A stretch of DNA of 64,000 bases from Bacteroidaceae bacterium (GTDB taxonomy: Bacteria; Bacteroidota; Bacteroidia; Bacteroidales; Bacteroidaceae): NCBI GenBank assembly GCA_017645305.1, contig JAGCPD010000012.1, positions 1 through 64,000 of the forward strand, written 5' to 3'. Position 1 is the first letter of the stretch. Every line of letters starts with the position of its first letter. The notes beneath the pieces were generated by a model, which was not told the origin of the DNA, ran no database searches, and was given only the letters and a program-made list of their open reading frames with translations. The position numbers were made by a program, and so were the translations under genes. Positions 36,029 through 44,424 of the stretch are shown piece after piece.

Positions 36029-39000
36029 TCACTTAATTGCTACCTTTTTGCCGTTTACAATATAGATGCCCTTAGGCAATCTGCTATTTACAATTTGACG
36101 GCCGGAAAGGTCGTATGTCTCAGAAGACCTATAAGTCTTATTGGTCTCTGCTATCCCCGTCTCATATTCCCCTGCAGTCTGGCCATAAAGGGCAAATTCG
36201 TAAATACGGGTAGTATATCCGTCGCCCTGCTCCCCATGTTCCATCTGCAGGCGGAAGCGGGTAGCAGTTACAGGTTCTGCTAACACACCTGTCACCTTGT
36301 TAATCTGGTTGGAAGAGATATCAGCAAAATCCACCCATGCACCATCTTCGGCCTGATACTGCAGTTTAAACGCCTCTGCCACATAGCCCCCGCTTTCACA
36401 AGCAGCACAAAGTATCATCCAACGATCCACACGAACAGGTTCGGCAAAGACATATTGCAGGTAAGGTGTCTTACTCTGCGAACTGGTAGCACACCATTTA
36501 GTAGTAGGGTTCTTGTCGTTGGCGAACTTACCTGCCTCATTGGTGCCGTTCTGATGCGAGGCCGTTACTGTCTTGGGCATAAGACGGTTGTCCACTGTAC
36601 TCCCCCCTAACTCCTTGTAATCTATCTCTGTGGTAATAGGTGTAAAAGATATCAAATCGTCGGTATGATTGGCTGATGTCGTTGCAGCAAAGAGGAATGT
36701 TTTGCGGTCTGTACTTGTCAGTTTAACCTCGTTTGTTACCTCGGGCAATGGTATGCAATACTTGTACATATACATAAAAGTCATCGTCTCATTGTTTTTG
36801 CCACTTATATTGTGTGCGTGTGACGATGCAAAAGCCACGTTCTGTTTTCTATATGAGCATCCCATGTTGGTACAAGACAGCGGCTCACCTATCTTGCCGG
36901 AGTAATAGGGAACATCTATGGTTACCGATTCCTCTTCACCCATGCTAATAGTCACTGTACTGCCCGTCTCTGTAGCACTTGCCATCAACAGATACAAGTT
37001 ATTCTCGCCAGCCTCGCGATTAAGAGTAATGCTGCTTGTAGTAGTTATACGCATAGCATTTGCCTTACTGTCTGCCCGGTTACCCATAGCAAAGCGTACA
37101 CCGTCCACCACCATGGTATCTGGTATAAGCTCTGCAGGATAAGCATACGTGCTATAGGCGGCATTAGCATTACCTCGCAGCTTATCATAACTCATCAGAT
37201 CCGTATTATAAGTAACGGTAGCAGGAGTGCCGGATCCATCAGAAACTCCTTGTAATGGAAGGCTTGCATTTTCCTCAGAAAGGGTCTTTAAGCGGACAGC
37301 AAAAGTCTTTGGCTGATAATGTCCGACAGAAAATGTTAATTGACATTTCTCGAATGTAAATTGTGAATTGTCAGCAGAGATTTCTTCTTCCAACGCATTC
37401 ACTTCGCGTGCAGAGAGAATTTCCGTGGGGAAGCGAAGGGTCACATCCTGCTGATCCTGACCACTCCATTCGTAAACACGTACTATCAGTTCGTCCGTTT
37501 CCTCGGCCTTCTTCAGTGCCTTAATGCTTACCTTATCGGTTCCGAGAGAGGCAAATTGCAACATGCGTCCCATCTTACCTTCATGCTTAGGCACGATGAA
37601 AGCCATCAAGGGCTGGTTCAGACGGGCAGCTTCCATCTGAGTCTCCTGACTCCACTTGCCATCATGAGGGAAGATAGCATAAGTGAATTGGTTGGGGCCC
37701 ATATCCATATTGGCTTGATGGTCGTAGTTTTTGCATGATGGAGAACGTAGCAAAGTCAATCTTAGACTCTTTGCATCGGGTTTATCCCAACCGTACTTGC
37801 AGTCATTAAGGATAGATATGCCATAAGTGGTGGAACTGTGATCGGCCCACTGATGACCGCAAACCTCATACTCACTGCTGGAACGTACGCCGCGCTGTAT
37901 AGTTCCCAATGAGATGTCATAGGTGTCCTTACTGGCACTATAAAAGAAAGGGAAGTTCACCTTGAGCATACGCTCAGGTGTATGCCAATCGACCTCGTTC
38001 ACGCATTCTATACGAGGAGACAGAGCATTCATACGTATGTATTGTACAAACGTGGAACCCGCTGTCTGGCGGCAGATACGGAACGACTTACGCAAGGGGC
38101 CGTCCTCTACAAGGGTTATTTCAGCATCCCCGCCTACGTATTCCGAAGGAGTCCTGCACAGATTGGAGTAACTGATTTCCCATGCAGGCCATGTATCCTC
38201 ATGGTCATATATCATCTGTTGCCGGACAGCACTATTGATAAGTGTGCGGGAATGCTCCTCGTCATATAGCTTTTGTATGTCACCGTTAGCATTGATAGTC
38301 ACTCTGTAACGCCCATTGGAAAGTTGTCTGTCGGATTCGTCTGCATGAAGGGATGATGTCAGTTCGCTCTTCTCGCCCAAACGGACATCATAGACAGCAT
38401 AACCCAACGAAGGAACCGATGCTGCAAAGATGAAGCTCACCTGTCCTGTCTTCTCATCATAACCGGTAATCTGGGAAAGAACCTCCTCGCCATCCGGACC
38501 TATAACCCTCATATCATAAGGACGCTGAGCGCAGGCCATACTCCCCTCCACAATATCTGTACGGTTATGAGAGAGAGGATTGTAAACTACCATCGGTATA
38601 CCTTCCACCTGAGTGTCGAGTACCTGCGAGGCAGCACCTATGGCATTGGTCAGTTGCTGGCCGAGGGTGCGATTAGCGATGTAATACTCATTGTAGGAAT
38701 AGTCATTTGCTTTTAATGTTGAAGTGCCTGTGATGCCGTCATGATGCTGTTGCCAGATGGTACGAATCCAGGCATCACGCAAAGCCTCTGTAGGATAGTC
38801 AGCCGTCCCCAGCCAATAAGAGAGAGAAGAAGCCTTCTCTGCCGCATCAGCCAACAGCTCGTTCTTGCGGTTCCACTTCTTGAGCAATCCCCAGCTGGTA
38901 TAGGATCCTACCCCATGTGTTCTCATGGGCAGTTCACTGTTCCAGACCTTATATTTCGAGTTCTTGTACTGATCCAGATAATCAAAGAACTCATCAGGCG

Positions 39001-39841
39001 TAGCCAACCTGACCTGTATCTTTCCATCTGTCTTGCCAGCATTATAGTCAAGCCAATAGGGCGTGTTCTCACCCTCCTTGTCTGCATTGTCCTGCAAACC
39101 GCCGCCTCGGTCGCCGCGAGGTCCTACATATCTGAACTGGGCGGCAACGCCATAGTCGGAGTAGTTCTCCTGTATCTTCTTCAGCATGTCAGCATCCGAA
39201 GTCAGGTCCTTGTTAAAGTCCTCGTGCGTGTCATAGGCTCCCGGTTTATAGACGGCATATATCTGGCTGCCATCCACTCCCTGCCAAATACCGAAGGGGG
39301 GAAGAGAGTTATAGGCTGCCGAACCCCACCCTAACTTAGCCGTGTGGAATCCCTTTATACCTGCATGCTTAGCCAGTGTGGGGAGGGCATAAGAGAATCC
39401 GAAGCAGTCAGGCAGCATGATATCGTAACCGCCACGCACGCCAAATTCACGTTGGTAGAACTTGTTGGCATAGAGCATACTATGCAGAATACTTTCTGCC
39501 GACGACATCATAACATCCGTCGCGTCTATAGACATACCACTCACATGCCATTGTCCACGGGCAACGTACTGCTTCAGCTTCTCAAACTCAGCGGGATAAT
39601 ACTCCTTCATCCACATGTATTTGATAGCCCCCTCATAGTTCAACTTGAAGTCGGGGTACTTGTCCATCAACGCCATGTTCTGTGTGAGGGTATTTATGAT
39701 GTACTCGTTAATGGTAGTCTTTACATCCCAATTCCACTGGGTATCAAGATGGGTGTTTGAGATAAGAAAAAGCGTCTCCTTGTTTGCCTGACCATACACA
39801 TTGGTACAGATAACAAGGAGAGCCAAAAGGATTTTCTTCAT
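36029..39841 (-). CDS. Secreted GH38 alpha-mannosidase-type enzyme with discoidin-like module and T9SS tail
   Basis: A 1270-residue protein with signal peptide (MKKILLALLVICTNVYG). GH38 motifs: FLISNTHLDTQWNWD near residue 30 (His/Asp zinc ligands), MLPDCFGFSYALPTLAKHAG near 142 (Asp nucleophile in PDCFGFS), HDGITGTS near 370 (third zinc-binding His/Asp region). The C-terminal GH38 beta-domains follow. About residues 1080-1224 form a discoidin-like module (KWCATSSQSKTPYLQYVFAEPV), and the last 40 residues are a T9SS type A tail (YDLSGRQIVNSRLPKGIYIV). Most GH38 enzymes of bacteria are cytoplasmic or periplasmic, so a T9SS-exported form is notable. Last gene of a probable GH43-CPD-GH38 operon. 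Confidence 0.9.
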   Translation of the reverse strand: MKKILLALLVICTNVYGQANKETLFLISNTHLDTQWNWDVKTTINEYIINTLTQNMALMDKYPDFKLNYEGAIKYMWMKEYYPAEFEKLKQYVARGQWHVSGMSIDATDVMMSSAESILHSMLYANKFYQREFGVRGGYDIMLPDCFGFSYALPTLAKHAGIKGFHTAKLGWGSAAYNSLPPFGIWQGVDGSQIYAVYKPGAYDTHEDFNKDLTSDADMLKKIQENYSDYGVAAQFRYVGPRGDRGGGLQDNADKEGENTPYWLDYNAGKTDGKIQVRLATPDEFFDYLDQYKNSKYKVWNSELPMRTHGVGSYTSWGLLKKWNRKNELLADAAEKASSLSYWLGTADYPTEALRDAWIRTIWQQHHDGITGTSTLKANDYSYNEYYIANRTLGQQLTNAIGAASQVLDTQVEGIPMVVYNPLSHNRTDIVEGSMACAQRPYDMRVIGPDGEEVLSQITGYDEKTGQVSFIFAASVPSLGYAVYDVRLGEKSELTSSLHADESDRQLSNGRYRVTINANGDIQKLYDEEHSRTLINSAVRQQMIYDHEDTWPAWEISYSNLCRTPSEYVGGDAEITLVEDGPLRKSFRICRQTAGSTFVQYIRMNALSPRIECVNEVDWHTPERMLKVNFPFFYSASKDTYDISLGTIQRGVRSSSEYEVCGHQWADHSSTTYGISILNDCKYGWDKPDAKSLRLTLLRSPSCKNYDHQANMDMGPNQFTYAIFPHDGKWSQETQMEAARLNQPLMAFIVPKHEGKMGRMLQFASLGTDKVSIKALKKAEETDELIVRVYEWSGQDQQDVTLRFPTEILSAREVNALEEEISADNSQFTFEKCQLTFSVGHYQPKTFAVRLKTLSEENASLPLQGVSDGSGTPATVTYNTDLMSYDKLRGNANAAYSTYAYPAELIPDTMVVDGVRFAMGNRADSKANAMRITTTSSITLNREAGENNLYLLMASATETGSTVTISMGEEESVTIDVPYYSGKIGEPLSCTNMGCSYRKQNVAFASSHAHNISGKNNETMTFMYMYKYCIPLPEVTNEVKLTSTDRKTFLFAATTSANHTDDLISFTPITTEIDYKELGGSTVDNRLMPKTVTASHQNGTNEAGKFANDKNPTTKWCATSSQSKTPYLQYVFAEPVRVDRWMILCAACESGGYVAEAFKLQYQAEDGAWVDFADISSNQINKVTGVLAEPVTATRFRLQMEHGEQGDGYTTRIYEFALYGQTAGEYETGIAETNKTYRSSETYDLSGRQIVNSRLPKGIYIVNGKKVAIK

Positions 39842-39915
39842 TGATATATTAATAGTTGGATAGTTTCTTTCTATAACTTCCGCTTATCCTTCCATGAACA
39901 AAGCGAATATTCTTT

Positions 39916-40740
39916 TTATTTTTCAGTCTTCTTCAACACTTGCTTCAACAAATCTATAGTCTGATCGGTTGGATAAAGATTCCAGTAATTGTCAGCCTTA
40001 TAAGTATCTACCACTACCCGGCGTAGTTCCTGAGGATTCTGTACCAGATATTCCAGATTCGCTTTTGTAAGCTGGAAGTGAGGATAGGCATAAAGAGGCT
40101 TTTCATCCTTTATACCTCCTGGCTGGTAATTCGTGCCGGAATAAGACTGGGCCAGATGAACATCGCTTACCTCATGGGGAGCTACATCTATCGGGTAGGC
40201 ATCCACAACATTCTCCCACTGCATCAGTTGCTTATCCCAATCGGAAAGTACCAACAGCGTTCTGCCTGCCGGATACTCATCGATTATCATATTCATCTTT
40301 ACAGGCAAAATCAAGGTAAACAGCGTATCATTCATCTGCTCTATCCATGCCATCTGCTTTACCTCAGCTCCCATGTAATGACCGCAGAGAAGACGGTCAG
40401 ACTTCAGTATCAGTCGTTCTGCACCTATATAAGGAGATGTCCTGCGAGGCTCCAACGTAACCTTGAATGACTTCTGCCCCAACATTTTATGTGTAAACAT
40501 ACGGTAGCCCGGTGCAAAGAACTGCAGCGAATGCTGGGCATCTCTTACATAGAAAGAGAAAAGGCCGTTCTTGTCTGCCGTAGTATGATTATATACACGG
40601 TGGTTGGCATCCACCTCCCTGACAGAAACATTGGGAATTCGTCCGTCTGGACCGTTTATCTGTCCGCTCACATTTTGCCTTTGTGCCAACAACAAAGTTG
40701 TTATAAGCAGTAGCAGCGATGTTAATATAATCTTCCTCAT
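39916..40740 (-). CDS. Carboxypeptidase-regulatory-like domain protein, function unknown
   Basis: A 274-residue protein with signal peptide (MRKIILTSLLLLITTLLLAQ). Residues about 22-100 form a CarboxypepD_reg-like (transthyretin-type) beta-sandwich (VSGQINGPDGRIPNVSVREVD, TTADKNGLFSFYVRD, LQFFAPGYRMFTHKM). This fold is the N-terminal plug extension of SusC-type transporters but also occurs in free periplasmic proteins. The rest has no recognisable family. It lies 41 bp after the GH43 gene and 74 bp before the GH38 gene on the same strand, so it is likely co-expressed with both. Confidence 0.65.
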   Translation of the reverse strand: MRKIILTSLLLLITTLLLAQRQNVSGQINGPDGRIPNVSVREVDANHRVYNHTTADKNGLFSFYVRDAQHSLQFFAPGYRMFTHKMLGQKSFKVTLEPRRTSPYIGAERLILKSDRLLCGHYMGAEVKQMAWIEQMNDTLFTLILPVKMNMIIDEYPAGRTLLVLSDWDKQLMQWENVVDAYPIDVAPHEVSDVHLAQSYSGTNYQPGGIKDEKPLYAYPHFQLTKANLEYLVQNPQELRRVVVDTYKADNYWNLYPTDQTIDLLKQVLKKTEK

Positions 40741-40750
40741 GGCAATTAAA

Positions 40751-40780
40751 GTGAAAAATGAAAAATTGAAGGAATGAAGA
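40751..40780. repeat. Degenerate heptad repeat between GH43 and the CPD gene
   Basis: GTGAAAAATGAAAAATTGAA continues as GGAATGAAGAATTAA; TGA recurs every 7-8 bp (40752, 40759, 40767, 40775). Same family as the arrays in the T9SS operon. Confidence 0.5.
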
Positions 40781-40781
40781 A

Positions 40782-43700
40782 TTAATAGAGAACTTTTTTG
40801 CCGTTCATAATGTAGATGCCCTTGGGCAACTTGCCATTTGACAATTTACTGTTTACAATTTTACGGCCGGAAAGGTCATAGACCTCGCAAGAGCTATAAG
40901 CCTTATAGGACTGTGGAACGATTCCCGTCTCCTCATTCTCGGGGAAACCGCAAATCTGACGGTAGTCGCCACGGTCGTACTGCCATTGCAAAATGGGGTA
41001 TCCGTTACCTGCCGCGGGATCCTTGTACCAAGGCGTCCCCCATGTGGCAGCTATCTGCTGTAACTCGGCATGTGTCTTGCCGTCCTCTACAGGCGTATCA
41101 TTTACCGTCATATCTGCAAGGACATACACATTCTGCAGCATATCTGCTTCTACCGTTTCACCGAAAGCAGATGCTGTATTGCCGGCCACATTTGGATTCC
41201 ATGCAATAACATTATTATATATTGACGGAGGGGTTGTGGTGTTCTGTCCGCCAGCTACCACACCGCCAGCCACTGGAGAATTCACGGTGCCCGCTGCATA
41301 ACAGTTCTCGATGGTAAGGTCGCTCCTTATTCTGCCCACCAGTCCGCCCGAGTAGTTGGCAGAAGCTCCGTTACCTACAAGGTTCACCGCACTATAGCAG
41401 TTGCGGATGGTGACGGGAGAAGCATGCAGCGTTCCACCGATAGCTCCCACATAACCCTTGCTGGTAATCTCGCCTGTCACATAGCAATTCTCCACAATGA
41501 CGGGATACATATTCTCTTCTGCATCCTTAAAAGTGCTATGCCCCATATACCCGCAGATAACACCGGCACCTGATGCAGTAGCCTCCACCTTGGCATTTAC
41601 AAAACCCACGTTACGGATTTCACCGCACATGATACCGAAGAAGCTGGGATAGTTCTTGCTGCCTTCAGGTGTAAGATTGTAAATAATGTGACCTTTGCCG
41701 TCCAATGTTATCCAATGCCGATAGTTGTTGCTTGCCGTATTCAACTGCTCCCACGTGAAACCAGCCATATCCACATCGTTATCCATCTCGAAATAGACCA
41801 TCTGCTCCTTCACAAGCACATTGCGCATATTGTCTAACTGTTCAGGACGCGAGATGATGTAAGGATTGTCCTTTGTTCCGTCTCCCTTCTGATAGGCATA
41901 AACCATATCATGGGCTACCGTCTGCATACGTGTCAGCAAGTCCTTCATCTGCACGGTACTGTATGAAACCTGTGCAGCCACCTCTTCTGCTTCTGCAAGT
42001 GTAGTTTGAGCCTCAGGACTCAAGTAACCGCCCTGAACTGCTTTCTCAACATCTGCTTTCAGAATAGTAATCTGCTCATTCAGTACTTTGTAGTCTTCTA
42101 TACTTGTTAGAATACTGTCTATTGTCTTGCCGGCCTTTACCAACAGATTATAGCGCTCTGTGGTATTTTCCGAAGCAGAGAACTGCTGCCTGTATGCCTC
42201 TATGTTTGTATCATAGCCTGTATAATGCTTCTGACCTCTAACCTTCATAGAATCCAACATCTCAGCATACATGTCTATCAGTCCCTGCATAGCATCCGCA
42301 TTTTTCTCGCGGAACACCACTTTAAGGTTACCCATAAAGAAACGTTCACCGGTAACCAGACTGTCACGGGTTCGGGCACCAATGGTTAGCTTACCGTTGG
42401 TAACCAGACCATAAACCTTCTGTGTAAACTTGTTGTTAAGGAAGTTACTGCTTATCACCGCCTCTGTCGTAGGAATCGTAGTAGTACTCGTAGTACGATT
42501 AATAGCAGGCATAGCCGTATTGTTAACATACAGGTCCACACTACCCTCGGTAGCAAAGTTCTCCAGCGTCAGTTCATACACACCGTTCTTCACACCCGTA
42601 ATGGTCTGCTGCACATCAAAGCTGCCCGCCGTCTTGGCATAACCAAGAGGCATGAAAGCCGTACCCTTTCCAGTACCCGTCTCACAATTCTCACTCGCCT
42701 TCACAGTCCAGTTTTTCCAACCGCTCTTCATCAAATCCATATTCTGGAACTTGTAAGTAACATTGGCGCCATCACCCGTGTAGAAGACAGGTGCAGGCAT
42801 CTCGTCACTGCTGGGATAACCATCGTTAACGGTAGGCCATCCATCCTTGCTCCATGTAATCTTGTCCAACAGCATCAGACGTCCGTTGAAATTGTTGTTC
42901 CTGTCGTAAGAGTGATACAGCAACCAGTCATCGCCATTGTCATCCGTAATAATCTCCGAGTTATGGCCAGGTCCCTTCCAACGGCCGCTACTGCCATCGT
43001 TACCCTTAATAATCGTCGTGTAGTTATCGCTTGTCATGGCACCGCCCTGCTTGTTGGTATAGGGACCCATCAGTTTCGTGGCCCTTCCTACTACTGTGCG
43101 ATACGTACTGTTCTCACCCTCGCAGCAACTGCCTACCGAGCAGAACAGGTAGTAATACTTTCCACGCTTGTAAATCATCGCACCTTCAAAGGCGCCGCCA
43201 GCCAACTTGGTCACACCCTTGTGGCGTGTCCAGCTACCGTTAGGCTGGGGATTGTTAATGGGCGTGAAATTCTTAACAGCCAGAGCGTCATCCGTCAGTT
43301 CTGTAATGCAGATATCATTAAAGCTACCCCAGACCAGATACTTCTTGTCAAACTCCTCCACGTAGCAAGGGTCGATACTGTTCTTTACACCAATCTCCGT
43401 ACTACGGAACACCTTACCCTTGTCTGTGAACTTAGTTGGAGTATCGCCTACCGCCACACCGATACCTGTTCTTGAACCGTTACCCCAGAGGGCAGAAGCA
43501 TAGAAACAAACGTACTTTCCGTCAACGTAGCTTACATCGGCAGCCCAAAGACTATAATAATCTGTCTTTTTGCTACCCTCACCGTCAATGTATGTACTGT
43601 CGTTCCATGTGGGACGTGATATTACACCAGACACATCACTCCACTTCACCAAATCAGTACTCTTCTTTGCCTTACATCCCGTAGCGTAAGCATAGAATGT

Positions 43701-43835
43701 TCCGTCAGCAGCACGCACTACCGTAGGGTCAGGGAAGTCAGAACCATAAACAGGGTTCTTATACGTTTTCTGTGCAAAGGCAGGAATAACAAGCAATGCA
43801 CAAACAAAATGGGCTAAAAACCTTTTCATTAGCAT
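40782..43835 (-). CDS. Secreted GH43 enzyme with long GLUG-bearing extension and T9SS tail
   Basis: A 1017-residue protein; the second ATG at 43829 (MKRFLAHFV) is an equally good start and gives a cleaner signal peptide (cleavage after AFA). The five-bladed propeller has the three catalytic acids of GH43: NPVYGSDFPDPTVVR (Asp about 36), KNSIDPCYVEE (Asp about 153) and GGAFEGAMIYKRGKYYYLF (Glu about 218). This points to arabinan- or xylan-related substrates. A carbohydrate-binding-like beta-sandwich (about 360-510) follows, then helices, then GLUG-like repeats (about 690-870) and a T9SS type A tail (SCEVYDLSGRKIVNSKLSNG). First gene of a minus-strand operon with CPD and GH38. Confidence 0.88.
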   Translation of the reverse strand: MLMKRFLAHFVCALLVIPAFAQKTYKNPVYGSDFPDPTVVRAADGTFYAYATGCKAKKSTDLVKWSDVSGVISRPTWNDSTYIDGEGSKKTDYYSLWAADVSYVDGKYVCFYASALWGNGSRTGIGVAVGDTPTKFTDKGKVFRSTEIGVKNSIDPCYVEEFDKKYLVWGSFNDICITELTDDALAVKNFTPINNPQPNGSWTRHKGVTKLAGGAFEGAMIYKRGKYYYLFCSVGSCCEGENSTYRTVVGRATKLMGPYTNKQGGAMTSDNYTTIIKGNDGSSGRWKGPGHNSEIITDDNGDDWLLYHSYDRNNNFNGRLMLLDKITWSKDGWPTVNDGYPSSDEMPAPVFYTGDGANVTYKFQNMDLMKSGWKNWTVKASENCETGTGKGTAFMPLGYAKTAGSFDVQQTITGVKNGVYELTLENFATEGSVDLYVNNTAMPAINRTTSTTTIPTTEAVISSNFLNNKFTQKVYGLVTNGKLTIGARTRDSLVTGERFFMGNLKVVFREKNADAMQGLIDMYAEMLDSMKVRGQKHYTGYDTNIEAYRQQFSASENTTERYNLLVKAGKTIDSILTSIEDYKVLNEQITILKADVEKAVQGGYLSPEAQTTLAEAEEVAAQVSYSTVQMKDLLTRMQTVAHDMVYAYQKGDGTKDNPYIISRPEQLDNMRNVLVKEQMVYFEMDNDVDMAGFTWEQLNTASNNYRHWITLDGKGHIIYNLTPEGSKNYPSFFGIMCGEIRNVGFVNAKVEATASGAGVICGYMGHSTFKDAEENMYPVIVENCYVTGEITSKGYVGAIGGTLHASPVTIRNCYSAVNLVGNGASANYSGGLVGRIRSDLTIENCYAAGTVNSPVAGGVVAGGQNTTTPPSIYNNVIAWNPNVAGNTASAFGETVEADMLQNVYVLADMTVNDTPVEDGKTHAELQQIAATWGTPWYKDPAAGNGYPILQWQYDRGDYRQICGFPENEETGIVPQSYKAYSSCEVYDLSGRKIVNSKLSNGKLPKGIYIMNGKKVLY

Positions 43836-43868
43836 AGTAATTTGAGCAAATTTGTATTATTTTGTGCA

Positions 43869-43876
43869 CAAATATA
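43869..43876 (-). promoter_or_regulatory. Possible -7 element of the GH43 operon
   Basis: TATATTTG on the minus strand, 33 bp upstream of the start codon. No TTTG stands at the normal distance, so activator dependence or a wrong call are both possible. Confidence 0.4.
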
Positions 43877-44086
43877 GACAAAAAAAGTGAAACTTCCCTC
43901 CCCTACTCTCCAAAAAATGTTGATTAAGGGAAATTTTTCTAAAGTATGGCATATAAAGCATGCAAAACGAGACCATCTCCAAAATATTAAATCACGATAG
44001 GTTCCTGACCAGTTTCACGAGCTGTATCAAGAGTAATGCTCTATCCCTGCTCCGTTGTTCCTCTGTGTTTCCTCCACTTTCTCCCC

Positions 44087-44173
44087 AGTTTCCCTCTTGT
44101 TTCCCTCTAGTACATCTCTAGTTATAGGAACTAGAGAGAAACTAGAGAAGAACTAGAGATGAACTAGAGATGT
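44087..44173. repeat. 11-bp-periodic imperfect palindrome in the GH97-GH43 spacer
   Basis: The left part has CCCTCT/CATCTCTAG units and the right part AACTAGAGA units, spaced 10-11 bp; the centre CTCTAGTT-ATAGG-AACTAGAG (44116-44136) is a perfect 8-bp hairpin. The whole 589-bp spacer (43836-44424) holds no recognisable gene other than the short frame at 44234. Confidence 0.7.
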
Positions 44174-44216
44174 GCATTCTGTTTTTCCTCTTATGACTAA
44201 CAAAAAGAAGATGTCT

Positions 44217-44224
44217 TACTTTTG
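44217..44224 (+). promoter_or_regulatory. Possible -7 element in the 44.2 kb spacer
   Basis: TACTTTTG followed by CACC fits the Bacteroidetes -7 element. No good TTTG is found 19-21 bp upstream. It would drive the short frame at 44234-44293 or a non-coding RNA. Confidence 0.35.
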
Positions 44225-44233
44225 CACCGTCCG

Positions 44234-44293
44234 ATGCAGACAGAAATGAGGCAGATGAACCAAAAGAGTACCTCAAGGTTAATTCAAGGTTAG
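44234..44293 (+). other. Short open frame of 19 codons running into an 11-bp repeat array
   Basis: ATG 10 bp after the possible -7 element; it reads MQTEMRQMNQKSTSRLIQG and stops inside the second repeat unit. It may be a remnant of a longer gene whose 5' end is kept, a leader peptide, or chance. Confidence 0.25.
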
Positions 44294-44315
44294 TTCAAGG
44301 TTAAAGCAAGGTTTA
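44272..44315. repeat. Four 11-bp tandem repeats
   Basis: CTCAAGGTTAA, TTCAAGGTTAG, TTCAAGGTTAA, AGCAAGGTTTA in direct succession, exactly 11 bp each. Confidence 0.85.
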
Positions 44316-44424
44316 AGAACTGATGTTTCTGGTGAACTACTTGCCAGGAGAGTTCTTTCCACACACAACTGTCATTTGTCCGACTGCTTCGGACTACTAA
44401 CGGAATGCATGCAAACTTACCACA

